Position numbers and translations under genes: made by a program. A stretch of DNA of 64,000 bases, taken from Fictibacillus norfolkensis (GTDB lineage: Bacteria; Bacillota; Bacilli; Bacillales; Fictibacillaceae). Positions 44,389 through 52,077 of the stretch are shown here, in pieces (the stretch's first letter is position 1; each line of letters begins with the position of its first letter). The DNA lies in assembly GCF_014836645.1 (NCBI RefSeq), contig NZ_JACSQM010000004.1, forward strand, positions 62,001 through 126,000. The letters are read 5' to 3'. The notes below the pieces were generated by a model. It had not been told where the DNA came from and did no database searches. It was given only the letters and a program-made list of their open reading frames with translations.

Positions 44389-45174
44389 ATGATCTTTTTA
44401 CTAATGGGTATCGCTCTTCTTTCCATAATGTCAGCTTTATTCAAATGGCTGACGATTGCAGGAAGTGTAATCGCGTTTATATTGGGAGTAATCATAAATA
44501 AAGCATTCGGTTGGCAAGGTTTGATCATACTCGGTCTGTTTTTCATAACTTCTACCCTTTTGACAAAATGGAAGAAAGATAAAAAGCAGGATCAAGACGC
44601 ATCGCACACCGAAGACAAAAAAGGAAGGTCTGCTTGGCAAGTGCTTGCCAATGGTGGAGCAGCTCTACTAGCAGCAATAGGTCACCTGACACTTTCAGAT
44701 CCTGTTTGGCTTATCGTGTTTGCGGCTACCTTTGCGACAGCTACAGCAGATACGTGGGCTTCAGAGATCGGTGTCCTTTCAAAACGAAGACCATTTCATA
44801 TTAAAGAGTGGAAGAAGGTTAAACCTGGTTTATCAGGTGCAGTATCAAGCCTGGGAACAACGGCAGCAGCGACAGGAGCATTATTAATAGGCTTTAGCTT
44901 TTATTTTCTTTATGACACAACGATTACCATTCTGATGTGTATTGCGATCTCTGGATTCTTAGGGAACGTTGCAGATACCCTTTTTGGGGCTTGGTTTGAA
45001 CAAAAGTACGTTTGTTCCATCTGTAAAAGAGAAACCGAAAGCCACGTTCATTGTGGTGCCAAGACGGTAAAAGTATTTGGGTCTGCGTATTTTACAAACA
45101 ACCTTGTGAATTTTTCATCGACGATTATTGGAGGTCTGATTGCGGGAGGTTTATACATATGGATCATAAGTTGA
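44389..45174 (+). CDS. DUF92 membrane protein
   Basis: DUF92 integral membrane protein, 261 aa with about six to seven helices. The family signature ATADTWASEIGVLSKRRPF (about residues 118-136) and GNVADTLFGAWFEQKY are present. A charged loop (KWKKDKKQDQDASHTEDKKG) separates helices 3 and 4. Plant and cyanobacterial relatives (VTE6) are phytyl-phosphate kinases, so an isoprenoid-phosphate kinase role is conceivable but unproven. It abuts yqgN and overlaps mobA by 16 bp. It replaces the rhomboid gene yqgP found here in B. subtilis. Confidence 0.83.
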   Translation: MIFLLMGIALLSIMSALFKWLTIAGSVIAFILGVIINKAFGWQGLIILGLFFITSTLLTKWKKDKKQDQDASHTEDKKGRSAWQVLANGGAALLAAIGHLTLSDPVWLIVFAATFATATADTWASEIGVLSKRRPFHIKEWKKVKPGLSGAVSSLGTTAAATGALLIGFSFYFLYDTTITILMCIAISGFLGNVADTLFGAWFEQKYVCSICKRETESHVHCGAKTVKVFGSAYFTNNLVNFSSTIIGGLIAGGLYIWIIS

Positions 45175-45764
45175 AGGTGATAGGCGTTGTCCTTGCAGGC
45201 GGGGAGTCTAGAAGGTTTGGAAGTCCGAAATTGTTCGCTGAATGGGGCGGTGCTACTTTTTTTGAAAAAGCCCTGAATACGATCACTCCATTTTCAGATG
45301 AGCTTGTAGCTGTCGTTCGCAAAGAATGGATAGGGAGTTTAGAGCGAAAGCATTCTCATTCTGTTGAGATAATTTCCGATGTTGAATCTTTTAAAGGTAA
45401 AGGTCCCTTAGCGGGAATATACAGTGCGATGATGAGAACAAAGGGAGATTATTATTTGATCACCCCTTGTGATATGCCTAGAATGAGTAGCGGTATGTAT
45501 AAAAAATGGTTGGAAACGGCTTTTGAGCATCCGATGTATGATTGCATCGTACCGGTATTAAACGGAAAAGTATACCCACTTAACGGTATATACAAGAGAT
45601 CATGTCTTCATGAAATGAAAGAGAATTTAATGAAGGATAACTTAAAGGTTTTATCTTTATTGAGCCGTAAAAATACGAAATACATAGAAGTGCGAAAAGA
45701 AGAGGCTCACTTTTTTGAAAATGTGAATACAAAAGAGGATCTTTTAAATCTACGAGACGAATAA
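45159..45764 (+). CDS. mobA: molybdenum cofactor guanylyltransferase MobA
   Basis: MobA-like nucleotidyltransferase, 201 aa. It transfers GMP from GTP to molybdopterin. The N-terminal VVLAGGESRRFGSPKLF contains the GTP-binding glycines and the arginine of LxGGxSxR. ITPCDMPRMS carries the metal-binding aspartate. The frame extends 108 bp upstream inside DUF92, but the ATG at 45159 has GGGAGGT. It is isolated from other cofactor genes in this window. Related NTP-transferases could be confused with it, but the motifs favour MobA. Confidence 0.82.
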   Translation: MDHKLKVIGVVLAGGESRRFGSPKLFAEWGGATFFEKALNTITPFSDELVAVVRKEWIGSLERKHSHSVEIISDVESFKGKGPLAGIYSAMMRTKGDYYLITPCDMPRMSSGMYKKWLETAFEHPMYDCIVPVLNGKVYPLNGIYKRSCLHEMKENLMKDNLKVLSLLSRKNTKYIEVRKEEAHFFENVNTKEDLLNLRDE

Positions 45765-45808
45765 AAATCGCATTCCAAACAGAAAGTAGTAGCAAGGAGG
45801 TTTTTTAC

Positions 45809-45985
45809 ATGAAAGGATTCGTGATTAAAAGCTTTTTGATATTCCTTGCTATTGCGCTCGGTTATAGAATGAGATACCGATTGATGAACAGCGCTCTCGG
45901 CAATCCCTTAATTCGTCGTTTCTTAGTTGGAAGTGCCATGTCATTTCCAGGGCTGCGATCTAAAATGATGGATGAGATCATTTGA
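45809..45985 (+). CDS. small membrane-associated protein, 58 aa
   Basis: A 58-aa open frame not long enough for automatic tracks. It begins MKGFVIKSFLIFLAIALGYRMRYRLM and ends GLRSKMMDEII. A hydrophobic N-terminal helix (about 5-19) is followed by a strongly basic segment (RMRYRLM, PLIRRF). AAGGAGG is 8 bp before the ATG, which strongly supports translation. Its stop overlaps the next gene's TTG start. By position it may correspond to B. subtilis YqgO; function unknown. Confidence 0.7.
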   Translation: MKGFVIKSFLIFLAIALGYRMRYRLMNSALGNPLIRRFLVGSAMSFPGLRSKMMDEII

Positions 45986-46713
45986 CCATGCGATTGAAAA
46001 AAGCAGCATTTTTCTTTGATTTAGACAATACGCTGTTCGATTATGAAGCCTCCTTTAAGAAGGCTTCTTTATTTGCATTTCGTTCCATCTTTTCTTCAGG
46101 TGAGCAAAATAACAAGTTAGAAGAAAAATGGTTTCCTCATTATAAAACGTTCTGTGATTTTTATTGGCAGGCTTATGAAAAAGCATGGATCACCCGAAAA
46201 GAATATCAAAAAAAACGTCTGTCATCTTCTTTGCGTGCAGTAGGAATAAGGAATGTTAATGAACAAGAGGTCCAGCGATATCAACAGCGTTTTGAAAGAA
46301 ATATACACCATTTTGTAGAACTCTATCCTTGGATACAGGATATGATTCAAATCTTAAAACATAATGAAATCATGTACGGAATCATCTCTAATGGAGAAGC
46401 TGATGTTCAGAGAAACAAAATAAAGCATCTAAACCTCGATATTCCTGAAAAACAAATTTATATTTCATCGGAAATAAATGTAGCTAAACCTAGTCCGGAA
46501 ATCTTCCATCTTGTGAGAAAAAATGTGAAAGCAAGTGCTTTCTGCTATGTTGGTGACTCATATTCATTAGATATGGTCCCAGCTATCCAAGCAGGGTGGA
46601 CTGCTATCTGGTGGAATCCTTCGATGCTTGATGTAACGAATGACAAAGTTCCTCATTATAACTGTTATTCAAGCGATGAAATAGTAGAAGCCATCATGAG
46701 ATATATTGAATGA
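45982..46713 (+). CDS. HAD hydrolase (YjjG-like nucleotidase type)
   Basis: HAD subfamily IA hydrolase, 243 aa. Motif I FFDLDNTLFDY, motif II GIISNGEADVQ, motif III KPSPEIF, motif IV CYVGDSYSLDM. The DLDNTL form and helical cap resemble YjjG/YfnB pyrimidine nucleotidases. The TTG at 45982 overlaps the previous stop as TTGA and is 5 bp from GATGAG; the ATG at 45988 is an alternative. Its 3' end overlaps the convergent gene by 20 bp. Substrate not predictable. Confidence 0.83.
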   Translation: MTMRLKKAAFFFDLDNTLFDYEASFKKASLFAFRSIFSSGEQNNKLEEKWFPHYKTFCDFYWQAYEKAWITRKEYQKKRLSSSLRAVGIRNVNEQEVQRYQQRFERNIHHFVELYPWIQDMIQILKHNEIMYGIISNGEADVQRNKIKHLNLDIPEKQIYISSEINVAKPSPEIFHLVRKNVKASAFCYVGDSYSLDMVPAIQAGWTAIWWNPSMLDVTNDKVPHYNCYSSDEIVEAIMRYIE

Positions 46714-47557
46714 GCTGGATGTTCTCCCCATTCGTTGTTTGGAATAGAACGAATAGATATTTTTTGTCTTTGCTGATTAAGATGAAAGGCATTGAACTTC
46801 CGATCGGACTTATTCTCTGTCCATTCTTTGTAGTAATTCCTAAAAAATAATTTTTGTATAATCCTTCCCAGAGCTTCCCGATAATTTCCTGACTTTTAGA
46901 TAGAGAGAACCCAGATAGCGGTTTGTTGTTAAAGTCAGTTAACGACTCTAGAGAGATCACGTTATATTCATCGAGATTTATCTGATAGAAGTTTGTTGTT
47001 TGTGTAAGTGTTTGCTGCAGATATTTATTTGTTTTTTCATCCAGATCATTTTTAGCTTTTCGTTCAGTGCTATCCTTAGGAATCTTAAAACCTGAGAACG
47101 ATTGACCAAGTTTTGCTGCATATAAAAAATCATTACTCATTCTTTGTACAGAACGATATTTCTCCTCACTAAGATGGATTTCTCCTTGATGATAGGAGAT
47201 GGCCTCCCAAAGCCCCGGTATCGAACTTAAAACATCCTTTTCAAGGTCAATTGCATCTGCAGAGGTTTTCCACTCTGTCATCTTATTGTTAAGCCTTCCG
47301 TTCTCGAAAATCATCGCCATGTCTTGTCTGAGATAAACACGTTCAGAAGTAATTGAGTTCACTTTCCAAAATAAGTCATAATTTGATGAAGTACCATTTA
47401 AGAAGGAAAGCTTCGTTTCTGCTTCTTTAAAAGAGAACGTACTATCCAATGGAAAGAAAGTAATGCTTTCGCGTGCTTCTTTTTTTACAAACGGCTGGTA
47501 GATGATACCTATTACAAGTATAATAATTAACAGATAAATTGAAATTTTCCACTTCAT
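46694..47557 (-). CDS. membrane-anchored or exported protein of unknown function, 287 aa
   Basis: Not recognised. The N-terminal MKWKISIYLLIIILVIGIIYQPF is a signal anchor with no lipobox or clear cleavage site. The remainder is a soluble extracytoplasmic domain, mixed alpha/beta in character, without cysteines or catalytic motifs I can identify. A GGGAGG site precedes the ATG on the minus strand. It is convergent with the HAD gene, overlapping 20 bp, and divergent from the M42 peptidase gene. Codon use looks like its neighbours. Confidence 0.7.
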   Translation of the reverse strand: MKWKISIYLLIIILVIGIIYQPFVKKEARESITFFPLDSTFSFKEAETKLSFLNGTSSNYDLFWKVNSITSERVYLRQDMAMIFENGRLNNKMTEWKTSADAIDLEKDVLSSIPGLWEAISYHQGEIHLSEEKYRSVQRMSNDFLYAAKLGQSFSGFKIPKDSTERKAKNDLDEKTNKYLQQTLTQTTNFYQINLDEYNVISLESLTDFNNKPLSGFSLSKSQEIIGKLWEGLYKNYFLGITTKNGQRISPIGSSMPFILISKDKKYLFVLFQTTNGENIQLIQYIS

Positions 47558-47673
47558 ACAAATCAGCCTCCCTTTCGGACAACTTGTTCCTAAATTCTAT
47601 GCAACCCTGTCCAAATTAGAAGGCCTGAGTTAAAGAAAACGTGTGGAGCGGTTAATCGAGAGGGGTTAGATTA

Positions 47674-48717
47674 ATGGAAGTTGAAACAAAAGAGATCGTA
47701 AGCTATTTGAAAAAACTCGTACATATCCCAAGCCCATCTGGGAATACAGAAGCCGCAATCAATTTTATGAAATCATTCTTTGAAGAAAATCAGGTGATAT
47801 ATAAAACAACCAATAAAGGTGCTGTCATCGCGACCATTCCAGGTGAAAATGATTCAAAACACCGCCTGCTGACTGCTCATGTTGATACGTTAGGTGCTAT
47901 GGTAAAAGAGATCAAAGGCGATGGCCGTCTTAAATTAGACTTAATCGGCGGGTTCTACTGGAATACGATTGAAGGCGAATATTGTTCAATACATACGAAT
48001 TCAGGAAAAGTGTTCAACGGCACGATTATGATGCACCAAACAGCTGCTCATGTTTACAAAGGAATGAATGAACTAAAGCGTGATGAAAAGAACATGGTAG
48101 TTCGCGTAGATGAAGAGTTTCATTCTAAAAAAGATGTTGAAGAAGCGGGGATTTCTGTTGGGGATTTTGTCTCTTTCCATCCTAGATTCGAACAATTAGA
48201 AAGTGGGTTTGTGAAGTCGCGTCATCTAGATGACAAAGCTAGTGTTGCGATCTTAATGCATGTGATCAAACAATTGAAGACTCAATCAACCAAGCTGCCT
48301 TATACGACCCACTTTTTGATCAGTAATAACGAAGAGATCGGATATGGCGGTAATTCAAACATACCAACTGAAACAGTGGAGTACTTAGCGGTAGATATGG
48401 GTGCGATCGGTGATGGTCAGGCAACAGACGAATTTACTGTAAGTATCTGTGCAAAAGACTCTGGTGGACCCTACCATTATGGGTTAAGAAAACATCTTGT
48501 TGGTTTGGCAGAAAAACATAATATCGGATATAAAGTTGATATCTATCCTTACTATGGTTCAGATGCAACAGCAGCCATTCGCGCTGGAGCCGATATTGTG
48601 CACGGCCTGATCGGACCTGGGATCGATGCATCTCATGCTTTTGAGCGAACACATATCAAATCATTAAAAAATACAGCAGAGCTTATTCACACTTATTTGA
48701 AGTCTCCTCTAGTTTAG
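47674..48717 (+). CDS. M42 family aminopeptidase
   Basis: Metallo-aminopeptidase/endoglucanase-like M42 protein, 347 aa. Metal-ligand motifs: LTAHVDTLG (His and Asp near residues 69-71), RHLDDKAS (bridging Asp near 190), NNEEIGYGG (catalytic and ligand Glu near 225-226), and SHAFERTH near the C-terminus. GAGAGGGG precedes the ATG. It cleaves N-terminal residues from peptides in the cytoplasm. No operon partner: a terminator follows. Confidence 0.88.
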   Translation: MEVETKEIVSYLKKLVHIPSPSGNTEAAINFMKSFFEENQVIYKTTNKGAVIATIPGENDSKHRLLTAHVDTLGAMVKEIKGDGRLKLDLIGGFYWNTIEGEYCSIHTNSGKVFNGTIMMHQTAAHVYKGMNELKRDEKNMVVRVDEEFHSKKDVEEAGISVGDFVSFHPRFEQLESGFVKSRHLDDKASVAILMHVIKQLKTQSTKLPYTTHFLISNNEEIGYGGNSNIPTETVEYLAVDMGAIGDGQATDEFTVSICAKDSGGPYHYGLRKHLVGLAEKHNIGYKVDIYPYYGSDATAAIRAGADIVHGLIGPGIDASHAFERTHIKSLKNTAELIHTYLKSPLV

Positions 48718-48724
48718 CCTTCAG

Positions 48725-48759
48725 CCCCTTAGCCATAGCTAGGGGTTTTTCTTTTTTTC
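48725..48759 (+). terminator. terminator of the M42 peptidase gene
   Basis: CCCCTTAGC-CAT-AGCTAGGGG hairpin with a small bulge and a long T-rich tail. Confidence 0.7.
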
Positions 48760-48872
48760 TGTCTAGTCCTTCCAAAGTTGAACTTATGATGGCTTCTAGA
48801 ATAATCGTAGTTCACCAAGGTATGAAACAGGAAAAGAAAGTGAAGGATGATAGGCAGAGGAGTGATGAAAAA

Positions 48873-50336
48873 ATGTCTTATCTGCCAAAAAAACAACCTC
48901 TTTCAACAAATTTTGATGAAAACGTTGAATATATGAAAAACCAATTAGGCGTGGACATCAGTTTTGATTGCATACACCTTGACTTAGAATATGCCGGAAG
49001 AAGAATGGCTTTATTTATGGTTGATGGATTCGTTAAAGATGATATTCTTCATTATTTAATGAAGTTGCTAGCCGATCTTGAACCAGGTCAATTAGATCCG
49101 GATCCACTTGTAAAACTGATGAAGACCTATCTGCCTTATATAGAAATCTCTACGTCAGATGATCTTAATCAAGGGATCGATTGGGTATTAAGTGGCCCCA
49201 CAGTTTTAATCGTTGAGGGAGTTTCGGAAATCCTTCAAATCGATGCTAGAACGTACCCGGTTCGAGGACCTGAAGAACCGGATGTTGAGCGTGTTGTAAG
49301 AGGAGCAAGAGATGGTTTTGTTGAAACGATCGTGTTCAATACCGCACTTACAAGAAGAAGAGTGCGTGATCGTTCACTCCGAATGGAGTACATGAATATT
49401 GGAAGACGCTCTAAGACTGATGTATGTGTTTCATATATTGAAGATATTGCAGATCCGCATATTGTTAACCGGATTAAGGACTCATTGAAAAAAATTGATA
49501 CAGATGGACTTCCGATGGGTGAGAAAACGGTTGAAGAATTTATTTGCGGCCGTCACCTCAATCCATATCCGTTAGTGAGATATACAGAAAGACCTGATAC
49601 AGCAGCGGTTCATTTATTTGAAGGCCATGTTTTGGTTTATGTAGATGGATCTCCGTCTGTCTTGATTACCCCAACAACATTTTGGCATCATCTGCAACAT
49701 GCAGAAGAATACAGGCAGAAACCTGTAGTTGGAGCATATTTAAGATTTGTGCGATTTTTAGCTGTGTGGATTTCGATATTCTTGCTTCCGTTATGGTATC
49801 TATTTTCCGTACACAAGGAACTTTTACCTGTGAACTTATCATTCATAGGTCCTGAAGAAATTGGTGTCGTTCCTTTGTTTTTGCAGTTTGTGATCATCGA
49901 GTTGGGTATGGATATGCTCAGGATGGCTACTATACATACTCCCACATCGGTTTCCACCGGACTAGGATTAGTGTCAGCAATAGTGGTCGGACAAGTTGCG
50001 ATCGAAGCAGGTTTATTTGTAAATGAGGTCGTACTCTATATAGCAGTAGCAGCAATTGGGACATTTGCTACTCCTACATATGAGCTTAGTTTAGCAAATC
50101 GATTATTAAGGCTTTCTTTATTAGGTTTAACCGCATTGTTAGGTGTACCCGGATATATAATAGGCTTTACATTAGCTGTATTATTCTTTGTATCGTTCAA
50201 ATCCTTTCATATACCGTATCTCTGGCCGTTTATCCCATTCAACCCAAAAGCGATCAGAGATGTGATCTTAAGAATTCCTATGCCTCTAAAGAACAGAAGA
50301 CCGATCGTATTACATCCGAAAGACCCCGATCGTTAA
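48873..50336 (+). CDS. SpoVAF-like spore germination protein (GerA family)
   Basis: GerA-family membrane protein most like SpoVAF, 487 aa. The N-terminal soluble domain has RDGFVETIVFNTALTRRRVRD and HLNPYPLVRYTERPD, followed by VDGSPSVLITPTTFWHHLQHAEEY, then about four to five transmembrane helices and the C-terminal PFNPKAIRDVILRIPM. The frame extends 29 codons upstream; I use the methionine of MSYLPKKQP after GAGGAGTG. SpoVAF normally sits in the spoVA operon and forms an ion channel that aids germination. Here it is alone between a peptidase gene and yqgQ, so it may be the moved spoVAF or a paralogue. Confidence 0.82.
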   Translation: MSYLPKKQPLSTNFDENVEYMKNQLGVDISFDCIHLDLEYAGRRMALFMVDGFVKDDILHYLMKLLADLEPGQLDPDPLVKLMKTYLPYIEISTSDDLNQGIDWVLSGPTVLIVEGVSEILQIDARTYPVRGPEEPDVERVVRGARDGFVETIVFNTALTRRRVRDRSLRMEYMNIGRRSKTDVCVSYIEDIADPHIVNRIKDSLKKIDTDGLPMGEKTVEEFICGRHLNPYPLVRYTERPDTAAVHLFEGHVLVYVDGSPSVLITPTTFWHHLQHAEEYRQKPVVGAYLRFVRFLAVWISIFLLPLWYLFSVHKELLPVNLSFIGPEEIGVVPLFLQFVIIELGMDMLRMATIHTPTSVSTGLGLVSAIVVGQVAIEAGLFVNEVVLYIAVAAIGTFATPTYELSLANRLLRLSLLGLTALLGVPGYIIGFTLAVLFFVSFKSFHIPYLWPFIPFNPKAIRDVILRIPMPLKNRRPIVLHPKDPDR

Positions 50337-50340
50337 TATT

Positions 50341-50370
50341 AGACAGCTGAATTCTTCAGCTGTCTTTTTC
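50341..50370 (+). terminator. terminator of the SpoVAF-like gene
   Basis: AGACAGCTGA/TCAGCTGTCT with a 5-nt loop and T5 tail. Confidence 0.85.
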
Positions 50371-50439
50371 TATAGGAATTGTATGCAAAGGCTTGCATTT
50401 TTCCCTATATTATTTGTTATAATGACAAAGGTGATTATA

Positions 50440-50631
50440 ATGAAAACAATGTATGATGTTCTTCAGCTGTTAAAAAGGTTTGGGACCTTTATATATACCG
50501 GAAACAAGATAGCTGATTTAGAATTGATCCAAGAAGAAGTCAGAGAACTCTACGAGCAAAAACTCATTGATGTAAACGAATTCAAAAATGCGATCATCAT
50601 TATTCGAGCAGAACACAATAAATTACAATAG
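50440..50631 (+). CDS. yqgQ: DUF910 protein YqgQ
   Basis: Small helical protein, 63 aa, of the YqgQ/DUF910 family. MKTMYDVLQLLKRFGTFIYTGNKIADLELIQEEVRELY is the conserved opening. It is soluble with no cysteines. AAAGGTGAT precedes the ATG at 50440; the 19 upstream codons lack a site. It lies 13 bp before glcK, the conserved arrangement in bacilli, and is probably a single-strand nucleic-acid binding or glucokinase-associated protein; neither is shown. Confidence 0.87.
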   Translation: MKTMYDVLQLLKRFGTFIYTGNKIADLELIQEEVRELYEQKLIDVNEFKNAIIIIRAEHNKLQ

Positions 50632-50644
50632 AGGATGAGACAAG

Positions 50645-51604
50645 ATGGAGAAATGGTTAGTTGGGGTCGATCTAGGTGGAACAACAATTAAAATCGCTTT
50701 TGTAACCTTAGATGGTCATATTGTAGAGAAGTGGGAAATCCCTACGAATATAAATGAAGATGGAAAGCATATCGTTACGGATATTACTGACTCGATTCAT
50801 TCAAAGCTAAACGAACTATCTGAACCTAAAGAAAAGCTTGAATCTATTGGTATGGGGGCGCCAGGTTTCATTGATATGAAAACAGGTTTCATCTATCATG
50901 CAGTGAATATCGGTTGGAGAGATTACCCGTTGAAAGAAGAGCTTGAAAAAGCAATGGGAATTTCAGTTATCGTTGATAACGATGCTAACATCGCTGCGAT
51001 CGGTGAAATGTGGCGTGGTGCCGGAGATGGTGAAGGAAACGTATTGATGGTTACATTAGGTACAGGAGTCGGAGGCGGAATTATCGTAAATGGACATATC
51101 ATGCATGGAACGAATGGTATGGCTGGTGAGATCGGTCACATAACAGCGATTCCAGAAGGTGGAGCTCCATGTAACTGTGGGCGTACCGGATGTATTGAAA
51201 CAATAGCTTCAGCAACAGGAATCGCACGAATTTCAAAAGAAAAAGCTCTTCAAGACACATCTTCTTCTCTTTATGCTCTATTCCAAGAGAATGGTGTGAT
51301 AAAAGCTAAAGATGTTGTAGCAGCTGCTGAAAAAGGTGACCAAGCAGCAATTGAAACATTGGATGAAGTAACTTTTCATTTAGGGTTAGTAATAGCAAAC
51401 CTTGCTAACAGCATTAACCCAGGTAAGATCGTAATCGGTGGAGGCGTCTCTAAAGCGGGTCATACCCTAATGGAGCGTTTGGAGCAGAAATTTAAACACT
51501 TTGCACTCAAGAGAGTTGCTGAAGGCGCTGAGATGAAAGTAGCTACGCTAGGAAACGACGCTGGTGTCATCGGAGGAGCTTGGTTAGCTAAACACAATCG
51601 CTAA
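50645..51604 (+). CDS. glcK: glucokinase (ROK family)
   Basis: ROK-family glucokinase, 319 aa, as in B. subtilis GlcK. It phosphorylates free glucose with ATP. ATP-binding GVDLGGTTIKIA (8-19), catalytic Asp in VDNDANIAAIGE (about 116), GTGVGGGII, and zinc motif GGAPCNCGRTGCIET (about 175-190). GAGGATGAG precedes the ATG. Free glucose could come from the GH15 enzyme of the carbohydrate operon 7 kb upstream. Glucose-6-phosphate made here could feed glycolysis or, after conversion to the 1-phosphate, the nucleotidyltransferase. Confidence 0.93.
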   Translation: MEKWLVGVDLGGTTIKIAFVTLDGHIVEKWEIPTNINEDGKHIVTDITDSIHSKLNELSEPKEKLESIGMGAPGFIDMKTGFIYHAVNIGWRDYPLKEELEKAMGISVIVDNDANIAAIGEMWRGAGDGEGNVLMVTLGTGVGGGIIVNGHIMHGTNGMAGEIGHITAIPEGGAPCNCGRTGCIETIASATGIARISKEKALQDTSSSLYALFQENGVIKAKDVVAAAEKGDQAAIETLDEVTFHLGLVIANLANSINPGKIVIGGGVSKAGHTLMERLEQKFKHFALKRVAEGAEMKVATLGNDAGVIGGAWLAKHNR

Positions 51605-51666
51605 ACATTCTTGTTAGTAACTAAAAATAAGTCTCGATTTTAACGTGAAGGTCTCCATAGGTAAAT

Positions 51667-51734
51667 AGAAGGAACTTTTTTCTACACAGTCGTTGGTAAA
51701 AAATCAGTTCTACTGTGTACAAAGGAAAGTTCTT
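51667..51734 (+). ncRNA. candidate structured RNA between glcK and ltaS
   Basis: Two arms 21 nt apart: GAACTTT with AAAGTTC and ACACAGT with ACTGTGT, separated by an internal loop. A classic terminator follows 19 nt later. The 473-bp gap 51605-52077 has no gene. It may be a glcK 3' leader structure or a small RNA of about 120 nt; no promoter is obvious. Confidence 0.35.
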
Positions 51735-51752
51735 AAAAAGATGTTTGAAATG

Positions 51753-51787
51753 CGAACCGCGTCAGTGCGGTTCGTTTTCATTTTTTT
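51753..51787 (+). terminator. terminator upstream of ltaS
   Basis: CGAACCGC/GCGGTTCG, 8-bp GC-rich stem with 6-nt loop, followed by TTTTCATTTTTTT. Confidence 0.85.
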
Positions 51788-51814
51788 GAAACTTTTTTGA
51801 GTGAAGTTCGTCTA
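51787..51814 (+). promoter_or_regulatory. ECF sigma factor promoter of ltaS
   Basis: TGAAAC, exactly 16 bp, CGTCTA: a full match to the SigM/SigW/SigX-type Bacillus ECF consensus. The -35 overlaps the T tract of the preceding terminator. The start codon is about 260 bp downstream, leaving a long leader. Confidence 0.75.
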
Positions 51815-52077
51815 ATGGTTTATGGATTTAAAAAAGGGGTAAAACTAATATAGTTTTGTTGTCCTATTTGTCAGAATCTTGAAATAGTACGTTAGGGTAT
51901 TGAATTCTTGTGTGAAACCATTTAATATACTCTTTATGTAATCCTTTGATTAAGGTTTTGTAAATATGTAAAAGATGAATTTACAATCTTGATCAATGCT
52001 TACCGGATGCAAAAGAGACTAGTTAAGAGGAATAATGAAAACGAGAGTTCTTTTTGATTGAGGAGGTCAGAGAACAT

